Shown here one piece after another: positions 37,303 through 44,945 of a stretch of 64,000 bases of DNA. A model generated the notes under the pieces. The model had not been told where the DNA came from. It searched no databases and saw only the letters and a list, made by a program, of their open reading frames with translations. Within the stretch, counting starts at the first letter, position 1, and each line of letters starts with the position of its first letter. The DNA lies in the NCBI GenBank assembly GCA_964627125.1, contig CAZVJQ010000002.1, positions 18,365-82,364 on the forward strand, read 5' to 3'. The position numbers and the translations under genes were made by a program. Source of the stretch: Fastidiosipila sp964627125 (GTDB taxonomy: Bacteria; Bacillota; Clostridia; Saccharofermentanales; Fastidiosipilaceae).

Positions 37303-37311
37303 AATATCCTC

Positions 37312-38748
37312 CTAATCCTTCGCTGACGATGTAAATCTATACAATGTTAGAGCAATAACTGATAGAACGATAAAGGTAAAGATACCAACAACTGAACCTA
37401 TGTTGTAGTACTGTTGGTCAATTGTAAGTTTGTATAACCATGTAACAAGAAGGTCTGTATGACCAGCTGTTGTTCCGGCTCTAGCAGGACCACCACCAGT
37501 TAATAGATAAATAACGTTGAAGTTATTTACGTTACCAGTGAACTGAGTAATCATGAATGGACCCATAATATTTAGTATGTAAGGTAAGGTGATATGTCTG
37601 AATTGTTGCCATGCATTAGCACCATCAATATCACCAGCTTCCCATTGCTCTGAAGGGAAGTTTTGTAAAATACCTGTAACTTGAAGCAAGGTGTAAGGAA
37701 CACCGACCCAAAGGTTAACTATAACAACTGTTACTCTAGCCCAGGTTGCATTTGACCAGAAGGGAAGTGTTATTGATTGATTTGCTCCAATGAAGTTCAA
37801 GTTTTGAGCTATGTTTGTGATCATTAAGTTCATAGCACCATTATCTGCTAGCATTTGTCTAACAACTAATAGTGAGATAAATTGTGGAACTGCAATAGTA
37901 GTAGTGAACATAACTCTCCAGAAAGATTTAAATTTAGTTCTCTTTCTGTTGATAACCATTGCTAATGCAACACCAAATACAAAGTTTAATACTGTTGCAA
38001 GAATAGCCCAGAGAAGTGTCCAAGCTACTATTGGCCAGAATGTTCGACCTATTGAGTTACCTGTACTTAATACTCTTGTGAAGTTATCAAATCCAACCCA
38101 GTTAAAGATTGTTAATGCTCCACCTTCTCTACTGTAGCCGGTAAAAGCCATCGCCATCATAAATATTAATGGCAAAATAGTGAAGATAATGATTCCACCT
38201 AGTGGAAGAGTTAAAAGAAGATTGTGAATTCTATTATTAAATAATGAGACAATATCCTCTTTTAGATTTGCAGGTCTAAATCCTTCTTTCGTAATGTATT
38301 CAGCCTTATATGCACTTTCTACAGAGGATTTCCATACATAAATAAATCCAACAATAACTGCAATAGCAACAATACCCCAAAGGAGCATATGCACGCTGTT
38401 ATCACCTTCTGTGTAAATGTAAAAGTTACCTGTAGGATCTAAGGTTTGCACACTTTCTTCACCACCTAAAACTAGGCCGCCTAAGTCAGCAAAACCACGA
38501 GCAATCATGTACCAGATAAATAAAACTTCAACGCTTAACCAAAGTAAACCCTTAACAATTTGGCCATGGATTATATTTCCGAAGCCCATTATTAAGAGTG
38601 AGAGTTTGGTTTTCCAAGGGCCATGTTTTATAGCATCAGGGAATCTCCAAGGAACATCTGTAATTTTATTTCTGAGACTGTAAGCACGTGCAAAGTTTGC
38701 TTGTTCAAGAGCTTGATTTGCAGAAATACTATTTGTGTTTGCGCTCAT
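37312..38748 (-). CDS. Maltodextrin ABC transporter permease, MalF type
   Basis: A 478-residue permease. An N-terminal part with two extra helices (about residues 45-135) precedes the six-helix permease domain, as in Gram-positive MalF/MdxF proteins. The EAA loop reads EAGDIDGANAWQQFRHITLPYI. ATG 38748 has TTGGAG 7 bases ahead and is preferred over the TTG at 38760. It is separated from malE by a hairpin-terminator region. With MalG it forms the translocation pore. Confidence 0.92.
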   Translation of the reverse strand: MSANTNSISANQALEQANFARAYSLRNKITDVPWRFPDAIKHGPWKTKLSLLIMGFGNIIHGQIVKGLLWLSVEVLFIWYMIARGFADLGGLVLGGEESVQTLDPTGNFYIYTEGDNSVHMLLWGIVAIAVIVGFIYVWKSSVESAYKAEYITKEGFRPANLKEDIVSLFNNRIHNLLLTLPLGGIIIFTILPLIFMMAMAFTGYSREGGALTIFNWVGFDNFTRVLSTGNSIGRTFWPIVAWTLLWAILATVLNFVFGVALAMVINRKRTKFKSFWRVMFTTTIAVPQFISLLVVRQMLADNGAMNLMITNIAQNLNFIGANQSITLPFWSNATWARVTVVIVNLWVGVPYTLLQVTGILQNFPSEQWEAGDIDGANAWQQFRHITLPYILNIMGPFMITQFTGNVNNFNVIYLLTGGGPARAGTTAGHTDLLVTWLYKLTIDQQYYNIGSVVGIFTFIVLSVIALTLYRFTSSAKD

Positions 38749-38785
38749 AAAAATCTCCAATTCTAATAAATTTCTACTGTTTTAT

Positions 38786-38816
38786 AAAAAGAGGACACCT
38801 AATTGCAGATGTCCTC
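38786..38816 (-). terminator. Hairpin terminator between malE and malF
   Basis: Read on the minus strand: GAGGACA / TGTCCTC with a 12-base loop followed by five T. Such partial terminators often give more binding protein than permease. Confidence 0.75.
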
Positions 38817-38846
38817 CAAAAAAACCTATGCTACAAAATAAACTAA

Positions 38847-40169
38847 TTACCCAATAATTGAAGTATTGATAAGTTCATTAAATGCGTCTGTTTCAGCTTC
38901 TGCATTATCGTGAGTTACTTCACCATTAGCAATTCTTTGACCTAATTGTTCTGCTGGTGTCCACCAGTTTGATAATTCAGGTAATAGAGGTTGTGCGAAT
39001 GAAGTATTAGCGATTGTGTTAATCTCAGCTGAAGCAGCTACAGAAGATGTAACAGCATCACTATCTGCTAAGTTTACGTGTGTAGGAACGATTCCTCTTA
39101 ATTCCCAGTGAGCTAATTGAGCTTCTTCACTTGATAAGAATGATGCGAATTGAATTGCTACATCCATGTTATCTGATTGTGGGTTAATACCAATTGCCTT
39201 AGAACCTGCGAATGAACGTAGTTGCTTGTCTTCACCATCAATGTTGATTGTAGGTAGTTGAGCTGCACCATAGTTATCACCTAAGTTAGCTTGTACTGTT
39301 GAAGCATCCCATGAACCTGAGAAGAATGCATTAACTGAACCATCTGCTAAACCTGAAATACCGATTTGGTCAACGTCATTTACGAAGTTATCGTGGTTTA
39401 CTAAATCTATTAAGTAGTGAGTTACTGCATAACCAGCTTCACCACCGAAGTCGATACCTGCTTCAGCATCTAAACCATCTTCACCAAACATTGTTCCACC
39501 ATTTGCTAAGTAGAATGCTTGAATGTACCAGCTGTTTGTGATTGGGAATGCAACTGTACCAACTTCTAACATTGATTCTAAACTTTGAACATCTTCTTCT
39601 GAGAAGACACTTGTGTCATAGTACATGAACCATGTATTAGGAGCGAATGGGAAACCAACAACTTGATCGTTGTATGTTACTGAGTTTACGTATGTATCTG
39701 GGTTTGTTGATTGTACTTGCTCTAATGCATTACCTGCTAATTGAGCTAAACCACCACCTGCTACTAAATCAGGAATTTGGTCATTTGGATACATGAATAC
39801 GTCAGCTGCTGCTTCTAAGTCCTTAGTTACTTCTGTTAAAGCATCTGCTTCAGAAACAACACCATATGTAAATGTAAGATTTAAATTAGGATTTGCTTCT
39901 TGGAAAGCTGCTGCTTGAGTTTGAATCCATTCTCCTGATTCAGAAGATTGATCTTCTGCTGGAGTCCAGATTGTTAATTCAACATCTCTAACTTCACCTG
40001 ATGGCTCCTCTTCGCCACCTGGCTCTTCTTCGCCACCTGGCTCTTCTTCACCAGCAGGAGTTGATGAATCTGTATCATCATCACCATTGTCTGTATTGTT
40101 ACAAGCTACTAACCCGAAAACTAAAGCCATTGCTAATAGTCCTGAAGTTAATTTCTTAAAATTCTTCAT
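38847..40169 (-). CDS. Maltodextrin-binding lipoprotein, MalE type
   Basis: A 440-residue solute-binding protein of ABC family 1. Signal peptide MKNFKKLTSGLLAMALVFGL and lipobox LVAC place the lipid anchor at about Cys23. A linker with a sixfold-residue repeat (GGEEEP) leads into the binding domain (VELTIWTPAEDQ, VVGFPFAPNTWFMYYDTSVF, GSKAIGINPQS). The ATG at 40169 has AAGGAGG ahead, so the earlier codon at 40205 is rejected. First gene of the operon with the MalF and MalG permeases and the amylase. Codon use suggests high expression. The ligand as maltodextrin is inferred from neighbours. Confidence 0.93.
   Translation of the reverse strand: MKNFKKLTSGLLAMALVFGLVACNNTDNGDDDTDSSTPAGEEEPGGEEEPGGEEEPSGEVRDVELTIWTPAEDQSSESGEWIQTQAAAFQEANPNLNLTFTYGVVSEADALTEVTKDLEAAADVFMYPNDQIPDLVAGGGLAQLAGNALEQVQSTNPDTYVNSVTYNDQVVGFPFAPNTWFMYYDTSVFSEEDVQSLESMLEVGTVAFPITNSWYIQAFYLANGGTMFGEDGLDAEAGIDFGGEAGYAVTHYLIDLVNHDNFVNDVDQIGISGLADGSVNAFFSGSWDASTVQANLGDNYGAAQLPTINIDGEDKQLRSFAGSKAIGINPQSDNMDVAIQFASFLSSEEAQLAHWELRGIVPTHVNLADSDAVTSSVAASAEINTIANTSFAQPLLPELSNWWTPAEQLGQRIANGEVTHDNAEAETDAFNELINTSIIG
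40003..40056 (-). repeat. Three tandem 18-bp units in malE
   Basis: Three in-frame 18-base units (starts 40003, 40021, 40039) encode the acidic linker GGEEEP behind the lipid anchor. The third unit is degenerate. Copy number may vary between strains. Confidence 0.85.
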
Positions 40170-40564
40170 TTGTATTCCTCCTTGTTTTATGTGGTATAAA
40201 GGCACGAAAAAACTTAATTCGCAATAGGTTTCAATTTAATTAATTGCGCACTTTATTACCGTAAATCAAATGATATATAAATTATACATTAACATTTACT
40301 AAAATGTTGTAAAATTCTCCAAGTTTTTATCAGAAAATTAAGCTTGTAATGTTAAAAACAACATAAAAAGCTATTATTTTGACGTTTTACTTGAACATAA
40401 GTGCTAATGCAACAACTATAATACTATGCAAACCTAGGAAGCCTTGTATTTTTTGATACTAAAAAACATTTTTAGGCATAAAAAGAGCAATCATCATCAG
40501 ATAATTGCTCTTAGTTTAATTCTATTATTAAGTTAGGGATGAGCTAATCAATTTACCAATAAAA
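40170..40564. other. 395-base regulatory gap upstream of the mal operon
   Basis: No gene found. For minus-strand malE it holds TATAAT (complement of 40281-40286) with the palindrome AACATTT-ACTA-AAATGTT (40291-40308) immediately upstream, a likely operator, and an inverted repeat CGCAAT (40220-40225) / ATTGCG (40243-40248) in the leader. On the plus strand TTGAAC and TATAAT (40417-40422) are 20 bases apart, too far for a convincing promoter. No clear cre site was found. The region ends with the terminator of the peptidase gene. Confidence 0.5.
40478..40512 (-). terminator. Terminator after the C39-like peptidase gene
   Basis: Perfect 9-bp stem AAGAGCAAT / ATTGCTCTT; on the minus strand followed by five T (CTCTTTTTATG). 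Confidence 0.85.
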
Positions 40565-41536
40565 TTATTCGTATGAATATGACCAGATATTTCTAATTTG
40601 TGGCTCTAACTCTTCATAGCTCCAAGTTCTATCACTGTTACTTATATTAAATGGATCCATAACTTCAAATTCACCATCCACAACATCATGTAGTACTATG
40701 AAATGTCCTTCGCTAGTGAAATCACCTTCACCGACAATTAAAATGATTGGACGTCCATTTGCAACTGAATCTAACATTAAACCTTTAACTAGTGGAAGTT
40801 CTTCAACAGTTAAACCTAATTGCTCAGCACCTGCTGACATCATTAACCATAAAGTTCCAGCACCATCAATTGCATATCCATTTTCTTTACCAAATTCACC
40901 CATCTTATCTGGTGTAAAAGACATGTCACCAGTAAGGGTTGAGTAGACCATAGATAAAACTGCAGGTCCACAACCATTAACACCGAAGAATCCACCAGCA
41001 TATTCTTCATATGCCCAACGTGGGTCCCATTGAGAATAGTAAACCATCTCATGTTGAGGGAAGGGGTCATCATAATTCTCAGCCAAATCTGATACCTTAG
41101 GCTCTCTTATACTTCTAACAAAATATTCAGCAAGCGCAGGAACTCTACCAACTTGACGTTCTGATAATTCATGGAACTTACCTTCACCGTAATAGTAGTT
41201 AAATAACTCAGTTGCCTCATCACTAGCTTCTCTAATATAAGGGTCATAGCTTGAAGGTAAATTATTAAGAAGAGCAGCGTAGCGTTCTTCTTCACTAATA
41301 GTAGTAGTTGGTTCAGTAGTTGTACTTTCAGTCGTAGTATGTTCTGTCATGTCAGGATTATTCTCCTCATCGATATTTTCAGTACTTGTTAACTCTGTCA
41401 CTTCTAACGAAGTACTAGTTTCCTGAGCATTAGCTTCAAGATTTATAGTAGTCCCAGAAATGAAGTCATTACAAGAACTAAGTAATATTGTAATACTTAT
41501 GGCCAAAGCCAGGCCAGATATTATTTTCCTTTTCAT
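40565..41536 (-). CDS. Surface C39-like cysteine peptidase lipoprotein
   Basis: A 323-residue protein. Signal peptide and lipobox LLSSC (Cys near residue 22) anchor it outside. A Thr/Glu-rich stalk (TTTESTTTEPTTT) of about 60 residues leads to a Peptidase_C39_2-like domain: YYSQWDPRWAYE, the nucleophile Cys in GVNGCGPAVLSMV, the His in GHFIVLHDVVDG and the Asp/Asn region VMDPF. Family members are papain-like and often unassigned. ATG 41536 preceded by GAGGGGA is chosen over the TTG at 41548. Monocistronic. GGCCAAAGC lies in the signal-peptide codons (41501). The target could be peptides or wall material; not known. Confidence 0.8.
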   Translation of the reverse strand: MKRKIISGLALAISITILLSSCNDFISGTTINLEANAQETSTSLEVTELTSTENIDEENNPDMTEHTTTESTTTEPTTTISEEERYAALLNNLPSSYDPYIREASDEATELFNYYYGEGKFHELSERQVGRVPALAEYFVRSIREPKVSDLAENYDDPFPQHEMVYYSQWDPRWAYEEYAGGFFGVNGCGPAVLSMVYSTLTGDMSFTPDKMGEFGKENGYAIDGAGTLWLMMSAGAEQLGLTVEELPLVKGLMLDSVANGRPIILIVGEGDFTSEGHFIVLHDVVDGEFEVMDPFNISNSDRTWSYEELEPQIRNIWSYSYE

Positions 41537-41674
41537 AATTCCCCTCAATACAAAGCGCGTTTTGTCTAATAATACTCGGTGGTTACAGTCATGTGAATAA
41601 TTTGTTAATCACAATGTTCAAGTATAGTATGAATTAAGAATTATTTAAAGTACAAAAGCTCATTTACAAGGAAA

Positions 41675-41703
41675 AAGGTTCACTACAAAAAGTAATGAAC
41701 CTT
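41675..41703 (-). terminator. Terminator after rnjA
   Basis: Stem AAGGTTCA / TGAACCTT with a 13-base loop; on the minus strand followed by TTTTTCC. Confidence 0.82.
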
Positions 41704-41726
41704 CAAATTCTATTTATCTAATATAA

Positions 41727-43718
41727 CTAAGCATCTTTTTCTAAAACAGATACCAATGTAATTGGACGTCTACCTGTCAAATCTCTAAAGAATTGCTGTA
41801 GTTGTACTCTGAATTTTCTAGAGCGTAGATTATTCTTAAGATTATTATTATCTTTATTATCCTTAATATATCTTTCAACAAAATCAGCGATTCTATCGTA
41901 AGCGTCGCTCTCATCAGTTTCAAGCATAGCACCATAAGATAAAATCTCAGGTCTATTTTTCAAGGTATTATTATCATCTAATATAACTGCAACTGATAGT
42001 ACACCATCATTAGATAACTCATTTCTTTGGCGAAGAACTGCACTATCATTCTTAGTAGCTGATGTTCCATCTAATAAGATTGCATCTGCTGATGTATATC
42101 CACCGATTCGAGCGGAGTTTTTATCTGCTTCAAAAATATCACCATTGTTTAATAAGAAGATATTCTCAGCAGGCATACCCAAATCTTGAGCAAGTTGAGC
42201 TTGCATATACATCATTCTGTATTCACCATGAGCAGGGATGAGGTACTTAGGTTTAATTAATGAGAGTAAGAGTTTATGTTCCTCTCTATTAGCATGTCCT
42301 GAAACATGAACTGCAGAAATTGATGAATAAACAACTTTAGCTCCACGCTTGTACAATTCATTAATAACATTGAAAATAGGTTTTTCATTACCAGGAATAG
42401 GTGTAGCTGAAATAATTACTGTATCGCCCTCAGCAATCTCGATTGATCTATGCTCTGCATATGCCATTCTGGTCAAAGCACTCATAGGCTCACCCTGACT
42501 ACCTGTAGAAATAATACATACTTCATCATCTGGTAAATCATTCATTTGCTCTAATTCTATTAGAGTATTGTGTTTCATTTTAATGTAGCCTAACTTATTA
42601 GCTGCATTAAAAACATTAAGCATACTTCTACCAACGAGTGCAACTTTTCTTCCATTGTTCTCAGCAGCAGTAATAATTTGTTGAACTCTACTTGTATTTG
42701 ATGCGAAAGTAGCAACAAAAATTCTACCTTCAGCCTTAGAGAATTCATGCTCAAAGGTTTGACCAACTGAAGTTTCAGATATTGTATAACCTTCACGTTC
42801 AATATTTGTACTTTCATTAACAAATGCTAGAACACCTTCTTCACCTAATTCAGCAAAACGAGCTAAATCTATAGGATCTCCATTAACAGGTGTGAAGTCA
42901 ACCTTCCAGTCACCTGATTGAATTACTCTACCAACAGGTGAGTTTATAGCTATAGCAAAAGAGTCTGCAATACTGTGGTTTACTGAAACATATTCAACTT
43001 CGAAGGAGCCAGCTTTTACCACTTCACGAGCATGAACAACACGGATATTGTCAATGTAATCTGACAAGCCTTGATCTTCTAATTTAGTTCTAATTAATTC
43101 AGCTGCCATTCTACCTGCATAAATAGGAACATGCTTCTTAACAGTTCTTAGAAGATGAGGGATAGAACCAATATGGTCCTCATGACCATGTGTAATAAAG
43201 ATAGCTCTAAATTTATCAACATTATTCTTTATATAAGTGAAGTCAGGGACTATTGAATCAATACCAGGCTGATTATCTGAGGGGAACATTTGTCCTGCAT
43301 CTCCAACAATTAAATCATTACCAAATTCATAGACATTACAGTTTTTACCAATTTCTAATAAACCACCTAGAGGGATAATCTTAAGACTATCACTAGATAG
43401 ATTCTCTGTATTTTCTTCAAGTTTGGAAGCATTTCTAATTCTTGTTCCGCGATAATAGTTTTTTCTCTGTGGTGCAAGGTTTAATTGAGGAGAGAGGATA
43501 GGTGATTCATCTACATTAAATTCCTCTTGTTCTTCAACAGTTTGTTTCTTGTTGTATTCTTCAGCTCTAGTTTTGAGACTTCTCGTTTGTGCTAATTCTT
43601 CTGATTCTTCTTTATCATTTTGATCTTGAATAAGTCTTGGTACAAAACCATCTTGTGACTTATTGCTATTATTCATTCTTTTAGGCGTGTTGAAATTACC
43701 GTTTTTATTTTTTGCCAT
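41727..43718 (-). CDS. rnjA: Ribonuclease J
   Basis: A 663-residue metallo-beta-lactamase RNase with endo- and 5'-3' exonuclease activity, central to mRNA decay in Bacillota. The metal motif HGHEDHIGSIPHLL (about residues 180-193) and beta-CASP parts (FVATFASNTSRVQQI, STGSQGEPMSALTRMA, SAVHVSGHANREEHKLL) are intact. It is longer than the usual 555 residues because of a polar N-terminal extension of about 105 residues (Asn, Lys, Glu-rich). The ATG at 43718 (MAKNKNG) has GAAAGG ahead and is preferred to 43760. The leader holds a terminator-like hairpin. Confidence 0.94.
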   Translation of the reverse strand: MAKNKNGNFNTPKRMNNSNKSQDGFVPRLIQDQNDKEESEELAQTRSLKTRAEEYNKKQTVEEQEEFNVDESPILSPQLNLAPQRKNYYRGTRIRNASKLEENTENLSSDSLKIIPLGGLLEIGKNCNVYEFGNDLIVGDAGQMFPSDNQPGIDSIVPDFTYIKNNVDKFRAIFITHGHEDHIGSIPHLLRTVKKHVPIYAGRMAAELIRTKLEDQGLSDYIDNIRVVHAREVVKAGSFEVEYVSVNHSIADSFAIAINSPVGRVIQSGDWKVDFTPVNGDPIDLARFAELGEEGVLAFVNESTNIEREGYTISETSVGQTFEHEFSKAEGRIFVATFASNTSRVQQIITAAENNGRKVALVGRSMLNVFNAANKLGYIKMKHNTLIELEQMNDLPDDEVCIISTGSQGEPMSALTRMAYAEHRSIEIAEGDTVIISATPIPGNEKPIFNVINELYKRGAKVVYSSISAVHVSGHANREEHKLLLSLIKPKYLIPAHGEYRMMYMQAQLAQDLGMPAENIFLLNNGDIFEADKNSARIGGYTSADAILLDGTSATKNDSAVLRQRNELSNDGVLSVAVILDDNNTLKNRPEILSYGAMLETDESDAYDRIADFVERYIKDNKDNNNLKNNLRSRKFRVQLQQFFRDLTGRRPITLVSVLEKDA

Positions 43719-43788
43719 TATTAACCTTTCTATAGTTAAGTTTGTATTAAACGAAATCACTATCTTAAATGAATTAAGACAAATAAAA

Positions 43789-43826
43789 AGCTTGTAGATC
43801 CATGATTTCGAAAAAATTTACAAGCT
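43789..43826 (-). terminator. Terminator-like hairpin in the rnjA leader
   Basis: On the minus strand AGCTTGTA / TACAAGCT (8 bp, 22-base loop) is followed by TTTTTATTT. It lies about 70 bases ahead of the rnjA start and downstream of a TATAAT (about 43846-43851, minus strand), so it could act as an attenuator. Confidence 0.6.
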
Positions 43827-43932
43827 GAAATTGGTACTTCTCATTATATACTATTATTAAAATCTTATAGTTCTCACAGAGATGGAAGAATATACGATAT
43901 GTAAATATTGCTTAAATAATGGAGAAATACTC

Positions 43933-44478
43933 ATGCAGATTGAAGAGAATAACACTTTCGATGAAAAGATACTAGAGGGGCTCTGGTACATTACCGATTA
44001 TGCTGTAAGAGATTATATTGGATATAATCCTAGTGATGATGATTTCAAAGAGGTGGAATATACACTTGGTTATAAACTTCCTGGATCTTACAAGAGATTA
44101 ATGAGAATTCAAAATGGTGGTGTACTTGAAAAAGATCATTTCGATTCGAAGGTGCAAGATTGTAAAGAAAGAAGATACTACAGTGTTGATAGCATATATG
44201 GAGTTGATAAGAGCAAACCATATTCATTACTAGGAGATAAGGGGAGTCGTTTCTGGATAGAACAATGGGGTTATCCTGACATTGGTATTGTTGTAGCAGA
44301 AACAATGACTGCAGGACATGACATGATATTTCTAGATTATAGAGTCTGTGGTCCAAGTGGTGAACCAACTGTAGTTCATGTTAATCAAGAAATAGATTAT
44401 GAAATAACACAGTTAGCCCAAAATTTTACTCAGTTCATTAATGGACTCATTTCAGAAGATGAACTTCCAGAAGAATAA
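43933..44478 (+). CDS. SMI1/KNR4 (SUKH) family protein
   Basis: A protein of 181 residues from the ATG at 43933, which has GGAGAA 9 bases ahead; an in-frame ATG at 43882 would add 17 residues but lacks a ribosome site. The SUKH signature is seen in the order EVEYTLGYKLPGSYKRLMRIQNGG (in parts, about residues 37-60) and then IGIVVAETMTAGHDMIFLDYR. SUKH proteins often serve as immunity proteins of toxin systems, but many are solitary housekeeping proteins. No toxin gene is adjacent; neighbours are rnjA and rpsT. Function unknown. Confidence 0.75.
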   Translation: MQIEENNTFDEKILEGLWYITDYAVRDYIGYNPSDDDFKEVEYTLGYKLPGSYKRLMRIQNGGVLEKDHFDSKVQDCKERRYYSVDSIYGVDKSKPYSLLGDKGSRFWIEQWGYPDIGIVVAETMTAGHDMIFLDYRVCGPSGEPTVVHVNQEIDYEITQLAQNFTQFINGLISEDELPEE

Positions 44479-44496
44479 TCTGAGATAAGTGCATAC

Positions 44497-44525
44497 TTGC
44501 AATTGATTTAAGTATGTGATAGAAT
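44497..44525 (+). promoter_or_regulatory. rpsT promoter
   Basis: TTGCAA (44497-44502), 17-base spacer, extended TGA and TAGAAT (44520-44525). A perfect inverted repeat CATACTT (44492-44498) / AAGTATG (44510-44516) overlaps it. Confidence 0.72.
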
Positions 44526-44564
44526 TCTCAAGCTAATTATTAGACTAAAAAGGGAGGTAGAACG

Positions 44565-44825
44565 ATGGCAAATCTTAAACAATCAATTAAGAGAGTTAAA
44601 GTAGCAAATGCTAAAACAGAATTTAATAAGGCTCAACGTAGTAAATTACGTACTTCTCTTAAAAAAGCTTTTGTAGCTATTGAAGAAGAAGACGAAAATG
44701 CTCAAGAGTTAGTTAACACAGCTGTTAAAATCTTAGATAAATCTGCAACTAAAGGTGCAATTTCTAAGGCTAAGGCTGCAAGACATAAATCACAACTAGC
44801 TAGAGCTTTAAATACTAGTAAGTAA
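44565..44825 (+). CDS. rpsT: 30S ribosomal protein S20
   Basis: An 86-residue basic helical protein binding 16S rRNA. The start ANLKQSIKRVKVANAK and the end KAARHKSQLARALN are typical. The ribosome site AAAGGGAGGT is strong. It is a single-gene unit with its own promoter and a structured 3' region. Confidence 0.96.
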   Translation: MANLKQSIKRVKVANAKTEFNKAQRSKLRTSLKKAFVAIEEEDENAQELVNTAVKILDKSATKGAISKAKAARHKSQLARALNTSK

Positions 44826-44836
44826 TTTTATATTGA

Positions 44837-44920
44837 CAATGAGCCTCTAGAACTCATTGGAAAGAATAATTTATTAATTATCATGATGATTAATAAAACC
44901 TCCCAATTTTTGGGAGGTTT
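44837..44920. terminator. Structured 3' region and bidirectional terminator, rpsT/tyrS
   Basis: Three structures follow rpsT: hairpin CAATGAG / CTCATTG (44837-44859), a near-perfect 26-base palindrome (44871-44896, one mismatch), and the terminator AAACCTCCCAA / TTGGGAGGTTT (44896-44920) with a T run on the plus strand and TTTTATT on the minus strand. Confidence 0.85.
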
Positions 44921-44945
44921 TTCTTTTGCTATCTATTAATGTGAA

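Noticed and set aside
37811..38137. A plus-strand 108-codon reading frame
   Set aside because: It lies wholly opposite the MalF-type permease and lacks a ribosome site or family features.
40370..40395. Catabolite-responsive (cre) site near malE
   Set aside because: The AAAACGTC-containing stretch matches too few consensus positions.
40377..40422. Plus-strand promoter for a small RNA in the mal upstream region
   Set aside because: TTGAAC and TATAAT are 20 bases apart, and no plus-strand gene or strong terminator with a T run follows.
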